Shown piece after piece: positions 40,853 to 50,939 of a stretch of 64,000 bases of DNA. The DNA is taken from contig JAKTTS010000002.1 in NCBI GenBank assembly GCA_030560485.1, positions 57,537 through 121,536 on the forward strand, written 5' to 3'. Positions within the stretch are counted from its first letter, which is position 1. Every line of letters begins with the position of its first letter. The position numbers and the translations under genes are program-made. This DNA is from Ascoidea tarda (nom. inval.) (taxonomy: Eukaryota; Ascomycota; Saccharomycetes; Ascoideales; Ascoideaceae). The notes below the pieces were generated by a model. The model was not told the DNA's origin, made no database searches, and was given only the letters and a program-made list of their open reading frames with translations.

Positions 40853-43800
40853 ATGATCTGGCCTGAATCTGCTCCTTCCATTGTTGACATCCCATCTCTT
40901 CCTTCTTCTTACTATTCTCAAAATGATGCTTTGATTAAAATATCACTAAACAAACTCAGTTCGTTTCTTCCTTTTGTAGTCATTTCAAAGACTAACCTCT
41001 ATTTGTACAACGCTAGTCCAATAGTTCTAACTTCAGCCTATACGAGATCGAAGGAATCGCTTGACTTATATGGTGACAACCACTCTTTAAAGTGCTCAAA
41101 TGATGGATCGTTGATCTTTGTTCAAACTTCAAAGGGCTTTCTTTTAATCTTTTCAATCTTATCTAATTTTCCCGACTTTACAAATTACCTCAAGAATAAT
41201 GCACATCTGAATTCTGACTCACATTCTGATTCTGATTCTGATTCAGGCTATAATTCCCACAACAATGCATATTTGGATAATAATAATAATAACAATATTG
41301 ATTCAAACAAAACTCAAAATTCTTTGAATATCACCCCAAATAACCCTAATTCAAATAATGATAAAGATAAGCTGGAAAAATCTTCAAACATTTCAAACAT
41401 TTTCAGCTCCTTTATAATTTCAAATGATTCCTCATTGAACGAAATATACTCAATCTATAATACTCAAGATCAATTAATCCAATTGGGTTTGCCTATCACC
41501 CAACATAATAACCACATTTTTTCAGGCTTAAACAGTAATGCTAATGATAACACTCATTCCGCAATCAGCAATAACAACAATAATAATAATATTCATCCCA
41601 ACAAAAGCAGCAATAATTCTAACAATGATAATCATAATCATAAAAATTATTCGAATGACGACTATAATGACAATAACTTCAACGCCATCCAATCGAGTCT
41701 AACTGATAATTTAATATACGATTATAGCTTGAGATTCAATTTAATTCTAAAATTTCAAAATATACTTCTAGACTTTATTCCATTGAACAATTTTTTTCTT
41801 TTATTATTAATCAAAACAAAGGATAAAAAAGTCATTTTATTTCAACTAATCAATCTAAACAAAAACAAAATCAAAAACTCTTTTAATAACTCCTTCTTTT
41901 TAAATGATTTTATCTGGTTTAATGAAAAAAATGTCTCTCATATAAGTTCTTTAAATTTTAATTTTAAAAAAAAATTTTTCACCTTTATAACAAATAATAA
42001 AAACATTTGGTTATTTAACTACAACTTTAATCCAAATAATTCCTTTAAAAATGATAATAATGATAATGATAATCATAACCATCACAATAACCATCATAAT
42101 AACAATAACAATATTGATGATACTAAAAACTCAATATTTCAAATAATTAACGGCTTTTGTATTTATAATTTAAACAATGCTTTATTCACATTATTTAATA
42201 ACTCATACAACTTATTTACAATAATAACAAGTGATTACCGAATTTTTCTCTATAATCTTAAAAATATAAACAATATATCGTCAATTCAATTAATTAAAAA
42301 ATTAAATATTCCTTTAAACTCAAAAAAAATTTCGAAAATCAACTATTCTCAAGATGACTCAACACTATTTATTTTATATACTAATGGATGGTCAATTTTA
42401 TCAATATTTGGTAATATAAACTTTTCAACTTTTGATTACGATCTTTCAATTGGTAAAATTGAGTCTGAAAAACCAAATAAATTAATTGAAAATGGAAACA
42501 ACGAAAACGGTAATAATAATAATAATAATAATTGGTTTCAAAATATTATAGATTTTGATTTCAATAAAAGCTCAAATAAATTCTTACTAATTTCCTCCAA
42601 GAAAATATTTATATTTAATTTATTGAAATGGAACGCATTATTACAACAAAGTGAAATTAACTTGCTAAGACCAATCTTATACTCTAATAAAAGTTTATTA
42701 ATATATAAAGGTTACGAAAAGAAGATAAATTCATTGGCTTATCACCATAATGCCAATAATTACCAATTAAGCCAAGATTTCACGCTCGATTTATCGGGCG
42801 AAAATAACGATTACAGTGACGATGAAATTCTTTTAAATAAACAAACTTTAATAAATAACGAGTTGAAAGATTCAAATTTGAAAAATTATTGGCAAAATCT
42901 AATAATTCCGAATGACTTATTTAAAAGATTGAATTTTGATCTTATTAATGTCACGTCATCATTTGATGGGAAAAATATTGTTTTAACGAATGGAAGACTA
43001 ATTCTAATATATTCTTTTTTTTATGATCAATGGTGTCTTTATATGTATGAATATAATGACATTCAGTTCAATATCACTGGGGGTATGATTTGGTGGGAAA
43101 ATAGTTATCTATTTGTGGGCAATAATTCACAATTTTTTAATACTGATGATAAAAATTTTAAATCTCAGTTATTAATGTTTAATATTAGCAAGGTGTATCA
43201 AACAATTGAAAATAATAAGTTTGATAACTCCAATATTGATAAAAATGATTATAATTATGATACAGAGAATTTTAATGTGAATTCTATAATATGGAAATAC
43301 GATTTTAATGATAAAATTTCATATATTAATATTGATAGACAATCCAATGAACTATTTATTGTATTAAGAAATTTTTCAGTTTTCATATTTAAGTTAAAAC
43401 AAAAAACTCTATACAGTAAAATTACAGAGAAGAGCAATTTTGATAAACTGAAATCATTTTACAAAAAACAAGTATTGATAAATTTAAGACACAAATTTTC
43501 ATTAAAATATTTATTTAATAAAAACGAGAAATTTGGAAATGTGATAAAAGTCAATGAGGAAATTAATGATTTATTAATATTATGTAATAATGGAAATTTG
43601 TACTACTTGAAATATAGTAAATTTAATGATAAAGATATCAATAAAGTTAATAATGAAAAAGAGGCTGATGTTGAAGTTGGATTTATATATGAAAAATTTT
43701 TATTGTTTAATAACATTGAATATTTTAAGAAAGTTAAGAATGGAGTTTTTTATATTTATAATGGAGATGAAATATTATATTTGGATAATTTTGAGATTTT

Positions 43801-44704
43801 TAATAAAAATGAAAACGAAAATAAGCACGAAAATAAAGGGAATTATAAGAACTCATTAAGTATCTTAGAAAAGATAAATTCGTTATTTTACTTGAAAATC
43901 TCCAATGATACAGAACAATTTTATCCAATTCTAATGAGCATTGATAGCAAGAATTTTTCATTGGTTGGAATTGAAATTGATATATTTGATATCAAGAATG
44001 ACTATAAAATATTGAAACAATTAACGAAAAGGAAATTTTTTTTAAGTGACTTGATTGATTTTGAAATTGACAAGGTAATGAAATTTCATGAAATTGACAA
44101 CAAGAATTTGGATTTGAATAAAATTGATGAAGAAATTGAAAAGTATGAAGATGATTTAGATGACATTATTGATAGATATAAAAACTTGAAAAATGTGGAA
44201 TATAGTTTGGAGATTATATTATATAAAATGATAACTAAATTTGAAGAAAAAGATTATGACAATTGGCTAAAGTTGAAGTTGATTCTTACAATGATATTTG
44301 ACTCAAAAAATTTAATAAATGAAATATCCAATCCATACAATATTATAGCCAAGTGTTTAAGAAAAGTGGAAACGGTTTATTGGAAGCCAGTATTTGAAAC
44401 TATGAAAAAGACACCAAAGGACTTGTTTGATGAGTGTATTTTAATGAAAGACTATAAAACAGCAGGGTATTTCTTGATGATTTTTTTGAATTTTAAAACA
44501 GGAATCAATGGAAATGAAAACAGTAATGTCGATAAATTACAGAAGGAAGATGAGGATGAAATCTTGAAATTATTGGAAATTATAGTTAACAATCTCAACA
44601 ACAATGAGGGAAATGGCAAAGATAGCGAGTTATGGGAGATGGGAATAGAAATCATCAGATTTCTAAAAGTATTGGACAGTAAGTATTTCACACTGCAATT
44701 GTAG
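40853..44704 (+). CDS. RIC1: Ric1, subunit of the Ypt6 exchange factor
   Basis: 1283 aa from the first ATG (MIWPESAPSIVDIPSLPSSY). Ric1 with Rgp1 activates the Rab Ypt6 at the late Golgi for endosome-to-Golgi traffic. The N-terminus contains the beta-propeller typical of the family (KISLNKLSSFLPFVVISKTN; DDSTLFILYTNGWSILSIFG). Long Asn/Asp insertions (for example 41220-41350, 41570-41690, 42050-42120) make it larger than usual. The C-terminal RIC1 helical domain is clear: NVEYSLEIILYKMITKFEEK, then VETVYWKPVFETMKKTPKD and YKTAGYFLMIFLNFK. Soluble, no membrane segment. It is the longest gene in the window and very AT-rich, yet conserved at both ends. Confidence 0.9.
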   Translation: MIWPESAPSIVDIPSLPSSYYSQNDALIKISLNKLSSFLPFVVISKTNLYLYNASPIVLTSAYTRSKESLDLYGDNHSLKCSNDGSLIFVQTSKGFLLIFSILSNFPDFTNYLKNNAHLNSDSHSDSDSDSGYNSHNNAYLDNNNNNNIDSNKTQNSLNITPNNPNSNNDKDKLEKSSNISNIFSSFIISNDSSLNEIYSIYNTQDQLIQLGLPITQHNNHIFSGLNSNANDNTHSAISNNNNNNNIHPNKSSNNSNNDNHNHKNYSNDDYNDNNFNAIQSSLTDNLIYDYSLRFNLILKFQNILLDFIPLNNFFLLLLIKTKDKKVILFQLINLNKNKIKNSFNNSFFLNDFIWFNEKNVSHISSLNFNFKKKFFTFITNNKNIWLFNYNFNPNNSFKNDNNDNDNHNHHNNHHNNNNNIDDTKNSIFQIINGFCIYNLNNALFTLFNNSYNLFTIITSDYRIFLYNLKNINNISSIQLIKKLNIPLNSKKISKINYSQDDSTLFILYTNGWSILSIFGNINFSTFDYDLSIGKIESEKPNKLIENGNNENGNNNNNNNWFQNIIDFDFNKSSNKFLLISSKKIFIFNLLKWNALLQQSEINLLRPILYSNKSLLIYKGYEKKINSLAYHHNANNYQLSQDFTLDLSGENNDYSDDEILLNKQTLINNELKDSNLKNYWQNLIIPNDLFKRLNFDLINVTSSFDGKNIVLTNGRLILIYSFFYDQWCLYMYEYNDIQFNITGGMIWWENSYLFVGNNSQFFNTDDKNFKSQLLMFNISKVYQTIENNKFDNSNIDKNDYNYDTENFNVNSIIWKYDFNDKISYINIDRQSNELFIVLRNFSVFIFKLKQKTLYSKITEKSNFDKLKSFYKKQVLINLRHKFSLKYLFNKNEKFGNVIKVNEEINDLLILCNNGNLYYLKYSKFNDKDINKVNNEKEADVEVGFIYEKFLLFNNIEYFKKVKNGVFYIYNGDEILYLDNFEIFNKNENENKHENKGNYKNSLSILEKINSLFYLKISNDTEQFYPILMSIDSKNFSLVGIEIDIFDIKNDYKILKQLTKRKFFLSDLIDFEIDKVMKFHEIDNKNLDLNKIDEEIEKYEDDLDDIIDRYKNLKNVEYSLEIILYKMITKFEEKDYDNWLKLKLILTMIFDSKNLINEISNPYNIIAKCLRKVETVYWKPVFETMKKTPKDLFDECILMKDYKTAGYFLMIFLNFKTGINGNENSNVDKLQKEDEDEILKLLEIIVNNLNNNEGNGKDSELWEMGIEIIRFLKVLDSKYFTLQL

Positions 44705-45469
44705 AGGTATTGGGAAAAGTACCCTTCTACGAAGCAATAAGAATGGAATTACTAACAAAGAGCATTTTGCAACATTTTAGGTTCTGGAGAGATACTCGAG
44801 AAAAGCATTGCACGACTAGAATTGTAAATCAATGAACCACCAGGTGATAGTTAATCGGCAAGATCAGCATTGAAACTTATTGATTTTTTCATTGATTTTT
44901 TCATTGATTTTTTCGTTGAATTTCATTGACTTTCTCCTTGACTTCTCAACAGTTACCATCGCGATGAATTGGTCCACAGCGTTGGAGCCAGATTGTTCTG
45001 CACGCATTTGAATCTCTGGGCAATGACCGTTTTTCTGCATACCGATCACGCTTTAATCAGCGTGTACCTGAATAATAGCACATATTACTGCTTTTGGGCG
45101 TTGATTTCGCTCTGAAATTTCAGATTGGATTTGTTGTGCCGACGCTCGCGTTATCAATCAATACCTTACCACTAAAGCACCCATTTAAACGGACATACAC
45201 ATGATGTTCTGCAGTTTCAAATGCAGTACAATCACGTTTTAAGATTTTCTGTTACGAAGATGGAGGGCCGTGTTCTGACTAGTCAAAACTCACGTCGAAG
45301 GCTCGGAATCTGGTTTTATGGTACTTTGCAAATGTAAAATTGTGAAAACACAATCAGCAAACATTTGCAATTCTTCTTTATATCTAATGAAAACATTTTG
45401 ATTCTGAAGAGCCAAGTCATAGAAAGAGCGAAAGATTTTGTTAATTTATGCTAGCAGTACAGATACCAG
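44705..45469. other. Intergenic region with a small minus-strand ORF and tandem repeat
   Basis: A three-copy 12-base repeat TTGATTTTTTCA (44879-44920) underlies a minus-strand ORF of 58 codons from ATG 45040 to 44864 (MQKNGHCPEIQMRAEQSGSN..., ending in three NEKI repeats). It has plausible codons up to the repeat but no family match. It could be a real small protein or a 3' exon. Otherwise nothing seen. Confidence 0.3.
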
Positions 45470-45934
45470 ATGGGATTAAAAAAACTATTTCATTCAAAAA
45501 GCCAATCTTCCTTCAACAAGTCCAAGCTAAGTAGGTTATTCGGGGGTGGTGGTGGCAGCAACAAACCAGATGAGTTTGAATATGTTTTGAAATTGAAAGT
45601 AACTACATCACCAGAGAGAATTGAGAAGATCAAACATGACATAAATAACTATCACAATTTGGTTTTATTCCGCAAATTCAAGGAAAATCCCAATCAACAG
45701 TTTTTCAAGACGTCTAACTTATTTGATAAGTCCAATAAGGGAATTTTGATAGTATTGAGTGAAAATGCAGGACTATCTACTAATATTTATGGAAGGTTTT
45801 TTCCAGAAACAATCGAACTAATTCAAAAAAATATTTCGGAGGTTTATTGGGTTGAGAATTATAATAATGAGGATTTAAATGAAAAAATATTGTCAACTAA
45901 TGACGACTCCAACGAAATTAAAGTCTTTGGTTAA
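45470..45934 (+). CDS. Small protein, possible inhibitor-I9 fold, function unknown
   Basis: 154 aa. Residues 1-30 are basic and Ser/Gly-rich (MGLKKLFHSKSQSSFNKSKL, then a Gly run). From about 36 the pattern is strand-helix-strand-strand-helix-strand: EFEYVLKLKVTTSPERIEKI, ... HNLVLFRKFKEN, ... KGILIVLSENAGL, ETIELIQKNISEVYWVENY. This resembles the secondary structure of the proteinase inhibitor I9 / subtilisin-propeptide fold (as in yeast Pbi2), with VYWVEN in place of the VIENVEED end. The similarity is one of pattern, not of identity, so the name is tentative. The Gly at position 2 might be myristoylated. Confidence 0.6.
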   Translation: MGLKKLFHSKSQSSFNKSKLSRLFGGGGGSNKPDEFEYVLKLKVTTSPERIEKIKHDINNYHNLVLFRKFKENPNQQFFKTSNLFDKSNKGILIVLSENAGLSTNIYGRFFPETIELIQKNISEVYWVENYNNEDLNEKILSTNDDSNEIKVFG

Positions 45935-46638
45935 TTACTAAATCTAGATTATAAAAATTCTAGTTTAAGCTTAATTTTCAATATCATTATTTTATGATTA
46001 ACACATTTAATATTGAACCTGCTGGGTATTTATATTGATTACGGTTGGATTTTTTTTTTTTTTCATTTCCTTTTAATTCATTATTTTATTAATATGTTCA
46101 TATCAGATTTGTTTATTTGTTTTCTCTGAGCTCTTTTGTTTATTCTATTATCTTTATTAAGTTTTTGGTAAAACTTTGTTTAATTACATTGTATTTCATT
46201 TTTTTATTTTTTTTATTTATTTATTTACTTACTTATTTATTTATTTGTTTAATTGAGTTTATTTTTATGCTTTGTTTAATTTCTGATTTGCTGTTTACCA
46301 CTGTGGATCCTTATTTCTTTTAATTTAAATACTCACCAGTTAATAATTATACTTTACTTTTCATATTTAACATTCAAAATTCAATACAATCTATAAGATG
46401 CCATCTGAGAATATAAAACCTGAACTTTGAAATTAAATTATTAAAACTAATATATATATATATATATCAAAAAGCCAAAGGAAAAACATAGTATTGAAAG
46501 AAGTTGAGAGAAAGAAAGAAATATAAAAATAAGAAAAAAAAATTTAAAACAAAACAAAAATTAAAACTAAGACGATAAAAAAAGAAAAGAAAAGAAAAGA
46601 AAAGAAAAGAAAAGGAAAAAAAGTTTTTTGATCACTGA
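45935..46638. other. Convergent 3' intergenic region
   Basis: T-rich then purine-rich. Contains a (TA)n run near 46452 and (AAAAG)n repeats at 46570-46620. No gene seen. Confidence 0.6.
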
Positions 46639-47849
46639 TTACCAATCAGCTTCACCAGTACACTTCATAAAGGCGTAATCTTTCCCATCTATACTTGCAA
46701 TACCATCTTTTAAAGTGCATTTCCATTTGTTTCTAACTCTTTGGACCTTATCATAAAGACAAAGAATATTATTTTGATCAGTTTCGTCATCCGAATCTTC
46801 TTCTGACCTATTTCCTTCGTCATCATCAGAAGAGTTTAATGGATCATCAGAATCTGAAAGCTCATCAATATCATCATCGTCTAATGGACCATCCACTTGT
46901 CTTATTAGGTTGTTGGTTTTTTTGTTTTTGTTTTTATTTTTACTTTTGTTTTTTTGTGTATTTTTATTGATATTAATATTATTACTACTACCGTCAATAG
47001 CGCTATTACTAAGATCCAATTCCAATTCAAAATTGTAGTAATCATCATCATAATTCTTTGAGTTGGCTAGATGCACCGAACTTCCATCGACCTGATTAGG
47101 AAGAACTAAACCCGAATTATTAATCATCGATGAATTACTATTATTGGTATTGTTATTGTTATTGTTATTGGCATTATTATTGCTATTATTAATATTATTG
47201 CTATTATTAATATTATTGCTGATGATATTGCTATTGTTGACCATATTATTGTGAATAATATTGTTATTTGGTAGTTGCATTCTATTCATCTCGTGATAGT
47301 TTGCATTATTCATAACAGACTCATCTTTGATTCCAGGCAATTGTAAGGTTTCGTGATGGTTGCGAGTGGTGTTTGGAATTTCATTTAAATGACTCGAGTG
47401 CGTTGGAACATTATTGTTCAAATCGATCGTTGGCGTAAAACTTGAAGGAATATTTCGAGTTGCGTTATTGCCATTGGCGATACTACTTGCACTATTGCTG
47501 CCGATACCATTGGGGTTAGTAGGATTAGTAATGTTCATATTATTGGCATGGTTGGGTATAACTATCTTGTCAATTGTGGACCAGGAAAACTTAGCAACAT
47601 TGGAAGCAGACAATTTGTCTCTCCAGATTTTTCGCAAATCTTGCAATGTTGCCTCATCAATCCCACTATTCTCAAAAGCATCTCTGGAGTTGGCAATGAC
47701 TTCATCAATAACAGTCTCGTAGAGAGATGCCTGGTATGGTTTGTTAATGTTTAGTTTCTCTCGAACACACGCACAGAACACAAGCCCCTGGGCCTGCAAC
47801 TCAACAGCCTGGAATACCACACCATACTTACTATTTCTATGTTCGACAT
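46639..47849 (-). CDS. TOA1: TFIIA large subunit, two exons
   Basis: Exon 1 is only 47849-47832 (six codons, MSNIEI). A 101-base intron follows, then exon 2 is 47730-46639. The product is 369 aa and begins MSNIEIASLYETVIDEVIAN, agreeing with the Toa1 N-terminus (acidic helix, then DAFENSGIDEATLQDLRKIW). TFIIA stabilises TBP on TATA boxes. The C-terminal barrel with ILCLYDKVQRVRNKWKCTLK and AFMKCTGEADW is typical of the family. The middle is a long Asn/Ser spacer with acidic runs (GPLDDDDIDELSDSDD). Without the intron the same frame reads a 50-residue N-terminus foreign to the family, so the spliced form is chosen. Divergent from CDC11. Confidence 0.9.
47731..47831 (-). other. Intron of TOA1
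   Basis: 101 bases; donor GTAAGT (47831-47826); branch-like CATTAAC or ACTAAAC near the end; acceptor ACCAG at 47731. Phase 0. Exon 1 is 18 bases. Confidence 0.8.
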
Positions 47850-48202
47850 CGTTGACTGAAATATAATAACGACTTAGCATCGGATATTTATATTCTTTCC
47901 ACTTGCTTTATTCGTCTCCAAAACGTGAAACAGAACTGGAACCTCGCACGTGAGTATCTCGTGACTATCACGTACAGAGTTGCGATAACTATATTTCCTG
48001 TTTGGGTAGTTGAATTATCGCGCTCAACGCAAATTTCGACTAAACAACACGAAGCTCTTTTGGTCTGGAATTTATCTGTTTATATTGTAATTATCATCAG
48101 AAAACACTGGCATATTCAGCTCAGTTTTGTTTACATTGTTGTATTATCAGACCCTAGGTCCTGTTTGGTTGTGCTCTGTGTTCTGTCCAGGTTTTTGTTC
48201 CA
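47850..48202. promoter_or_regulatory. Divergent promoter, TOA1 / CDC11
   Basis: 353 bases. Contains CACGTG at 47947-47952 and two CGTGA/TCACG elements within 30 bases. No TATA box of strong form. Confidence 0.45.
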
Positions 48203-49450
48203 ATGGTTGCAGTTATCGGTTCCTCCTCCAAGTTGAGAAAGAAGAAAACCCTTAAGAAGGGTATTCAATTCACCTTGATGGTAGTTGGCCAGTCAGGCAC
48301 TGGTAGATCCACTTTCATCAATTCCTTGTGTGGCCAGCAAGTGGTCGACACCTCCACCACCATTCCTGATCCTTCGGATTCTTCTTCTGAGAAAGAGTTG
48401 ACTTTGCGTACCGAAAATGTGGAATTAGAAGACAACGAAGGTGTCAAGGTCTCTTTGTCCATTATTGACACTCCAGGCTTTGGTGACTCAATTGACAACG
48501 AGTCAAGTTTTTCGATAATAATCGACTATATCAGGCACCAATACGATGAAATTCTATTAGAAGAAAGTAGAATCAGAAGAAATCCAAGATTCAAAGATGG
48601 TAGAGTTCACTGCTTATTATACTTTATTGTGCCAACTGGTCATGGCTTGAGAGAAATCGATGTTGAAATCATGAAAAGATTAAGTGGTTTGGTCAATGTC
48701 ATACCTGTTATTTCCAAAGCCGACTCCTTGACTAAGCCTGAATTGACTTTGAACAAAAAATTAATCATGGAAGACTTAAAACATTATAACATTCCAATCT
48801 ACAATTTCCCATACGATTTGGACTACGATGACGAAGAAACTATCGATGCAAACACTGCATTAAGAGCCTTGATTCCCTTTGCTGTTGTTGGCTCCAATGA
48901 TGAAATTACTGGTCCAGATGGCGACTTGATCAGAGTTAGACAATACCCATGGGGTACAATTGATATCGAAGATCCAGACCAAAGTGATTTCATCACCTTA
49001 AGAAGTGCCCTATTAATTTCACATTTACAAGATTTGAAAGAGCACACTCAAGAAATCTTATATGAAAAATACAGAACTGATGCTTTATCCGATAAAGATA
49101 AAAAGAACACTTCTACCATTGACTTATCTTACCCCGATTTGAAATCAAATCCTTCCAAATTATCATTCAATATTAATAAACAATCTTCAAATAATCTAAA
49201 TCTATCTCCAATAAACGATTCTGCCGCTTCTGCTATTTCAGACGTTTATGCATCTAAAGAAGAAGCTGTTAGATTAGAACAAGAAAGATTGAACTTATTA
49301 GAAGAGAAGTTTAAACAAGATCTTTTAAAGAGAAAACAAGAGTTATTAGAAAAAGAAAGAGAACTAAGAGAAATGGAGGAAAGATTAGAAAGAGCTCAAA
49401 ATTTTAAAGCAGATCAAAAGGATTTAACTGCCGGAAATTTCTCTTTTTAA
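48203..49450 (+). CDS. CDC11: Septin Cdc11
   Basis: 415 aa. Cdc11 caps the septin rod at the bud neck. The start MVAVIGSSSKLRKKKTLKKG is close to yeast Cdc11, with the polybasic stretch that binds phosphoinositides. G1 reads VGQSGTGRSTFINSLCGQQV (with Arg in place of the common Lys, as in Cdc11). The switch region IIDTPGFGDSIDNESSFSII, YIRHQYDEILLEESRIRRNP, FKDGRVHCLLYFIVPTGHGL and the G4-like SKADSLT are present. The C-terminus is a coiled coil (SKEEAVRLEQERLNLLEEKF followed by RKQELLEKERELREMEERLE). No CTG codon used. Confidence 0.96.
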   Translation: MVAVIGSSSKLRKKKTLKKGIQFTLMVVGQSGTGRSTFINSLCGQQVVDTSTTIPDPSDSSSEKELTLRTENVELEDNEGVKVSLSIIDTPGFGDSIDNESSFSIIIDYIRHQYDEILLEESRIRRNPRFKDGRVHCLLYFIVPTGHGLREIDVEIMKRLSGLVNVIPVISKADSLTKPELTLNKKLIMEDLKHYNIPIYNFPYDLDYDDEETIDANTALRALIPFAVVGSNDEITGPDGDLIRVRQYPWGTIDIEDPDQSDFITLRSALLISHLQDLKEHTQEILYEKYRTDALSDKDKKNTSTIDLSYPDLKSNPSKLSFNINKQSSNNLNLSPINDSAASAISDVYASKEEAVRLEQERLNLLEEKFKQDLLKRKQELLEKERELREMEERLERAQNFKADQKDLTAGNFSF

Positions 49451-49971
49451 TTGATTCTTTTTAATAACTATTAATTAATTAGAATTACATATAATTTTAA
49501 TTTTTCGATTTTTTGATTTTTTGATTTTTTCTTTGATTTCTATTTTCCTTCTCGTTTTTCTTAACTCTCGTTTCTTAATTTTTAATTCTAAAATCTTAAT
49601 CCTTTAATTCTCTTTAACTTATGGAAATTTCTTGTTTTTTTATTTTAATTTTTTACAATGATTGCCCTTTTTTTTTCAATTAATCAACTAACCACCTCTT
49701 TATTTGTTTTTAAATACTTTATTGAATACTTTTAATCATTAATTTTAAATCATCTAATACACATTTTCAATTTTTAGTTTCTTTTTTTCCATGATGCGAC
49801 CTCTATTAAACTGTTAGAATGAAAAACAATATTTACGGTTATCAAACTAATAAATACCTGAATTAAAAATGCTATTTATGCTATATTAAATATAAAAATT
49901 TAAATTGAGAAATCTAAGTTCGAAAAATATGTGTAAAATGTATCTGTAAAATGAATTGAAAATCAATCAAT
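49451..49971. other. Convergent 3' intergenic region
   Basis: T-rich (TTTTTTGATTTTTTGA-like) then A-rich. No gene seen. Confidence 0.6.
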
Positions 49972-50895
49972 TCACCTCTCGTAGCTTCTTGATTCTGCTA
50001 AAAGACTAATCAAGTCGTCAATTCTCTTGAAATACTTTGCTGTTCTAGCAAATGCTTTATGCTTATCAGTGATAATATGCTCTTTGAAACTATCATATTT
50101 TACTCGACAGTTTTCACAATACCCAGTATGCTCTAAAGGTACTTGAAGCTTTTTGCAGTTGATATTTTTGTTATCCTCATTAGTGATAGTAGTAAAAGCT
50201 ATATTTTTATTATCATTAATACTACATTTAATATTATGTTGATTGTCATCTTTATTATCTTCTTCGTTTTCTTGAATTTTCTCTAAACCCCTACCATCAA
50301 AAGTTATGTTTTCTTGATATCTCAATTTCTTTTCACAATCGTTTGCTACTTTTGTGCATGCCTTTTGATTATCAATATTATTGATGGATTTCTCGTTACT
50401 ATTATTATTATTATTATTATTATTACTATTATTATTATTATTATTATTATTAGTAGTAGTAGTAGTAGTAGTAGTATGATTATCTGTTTCATAGTTATCA
50501 TTATTTACACAATTAGCAAGCCGAGATGTGGTCTTATTATCAAGTACTTTTTTCTTCAACAACCTAATTTCCTTTGAACTAACAAAGGACGATGCTGGCC
50601 CTAAACCATTGCCTACACCCTCAGTTCTCATTGTGTTAAACGATGTGGCACCAAATTGACTGGATTTAACTCCAGAAGCTTCAATTTCAAAAAATGATCG
50701 CTTTCTTCTTTCAGTGTAAACAGAATTTAATCCTGTAATTTTGACACATGTTTCGGAAAGTTTTACAGCTGAAATATTCCTTTGATTGTTTTTATTAGTA
50801 GTATTATTTAAAAATATATGGTTGCTTAAAATATTATAGTGATTATAGTGATTATAGTGATTATAGTGATTATTATAATTATAATTATAATTATA

Positions 50896-50939
<44 letters not shown>

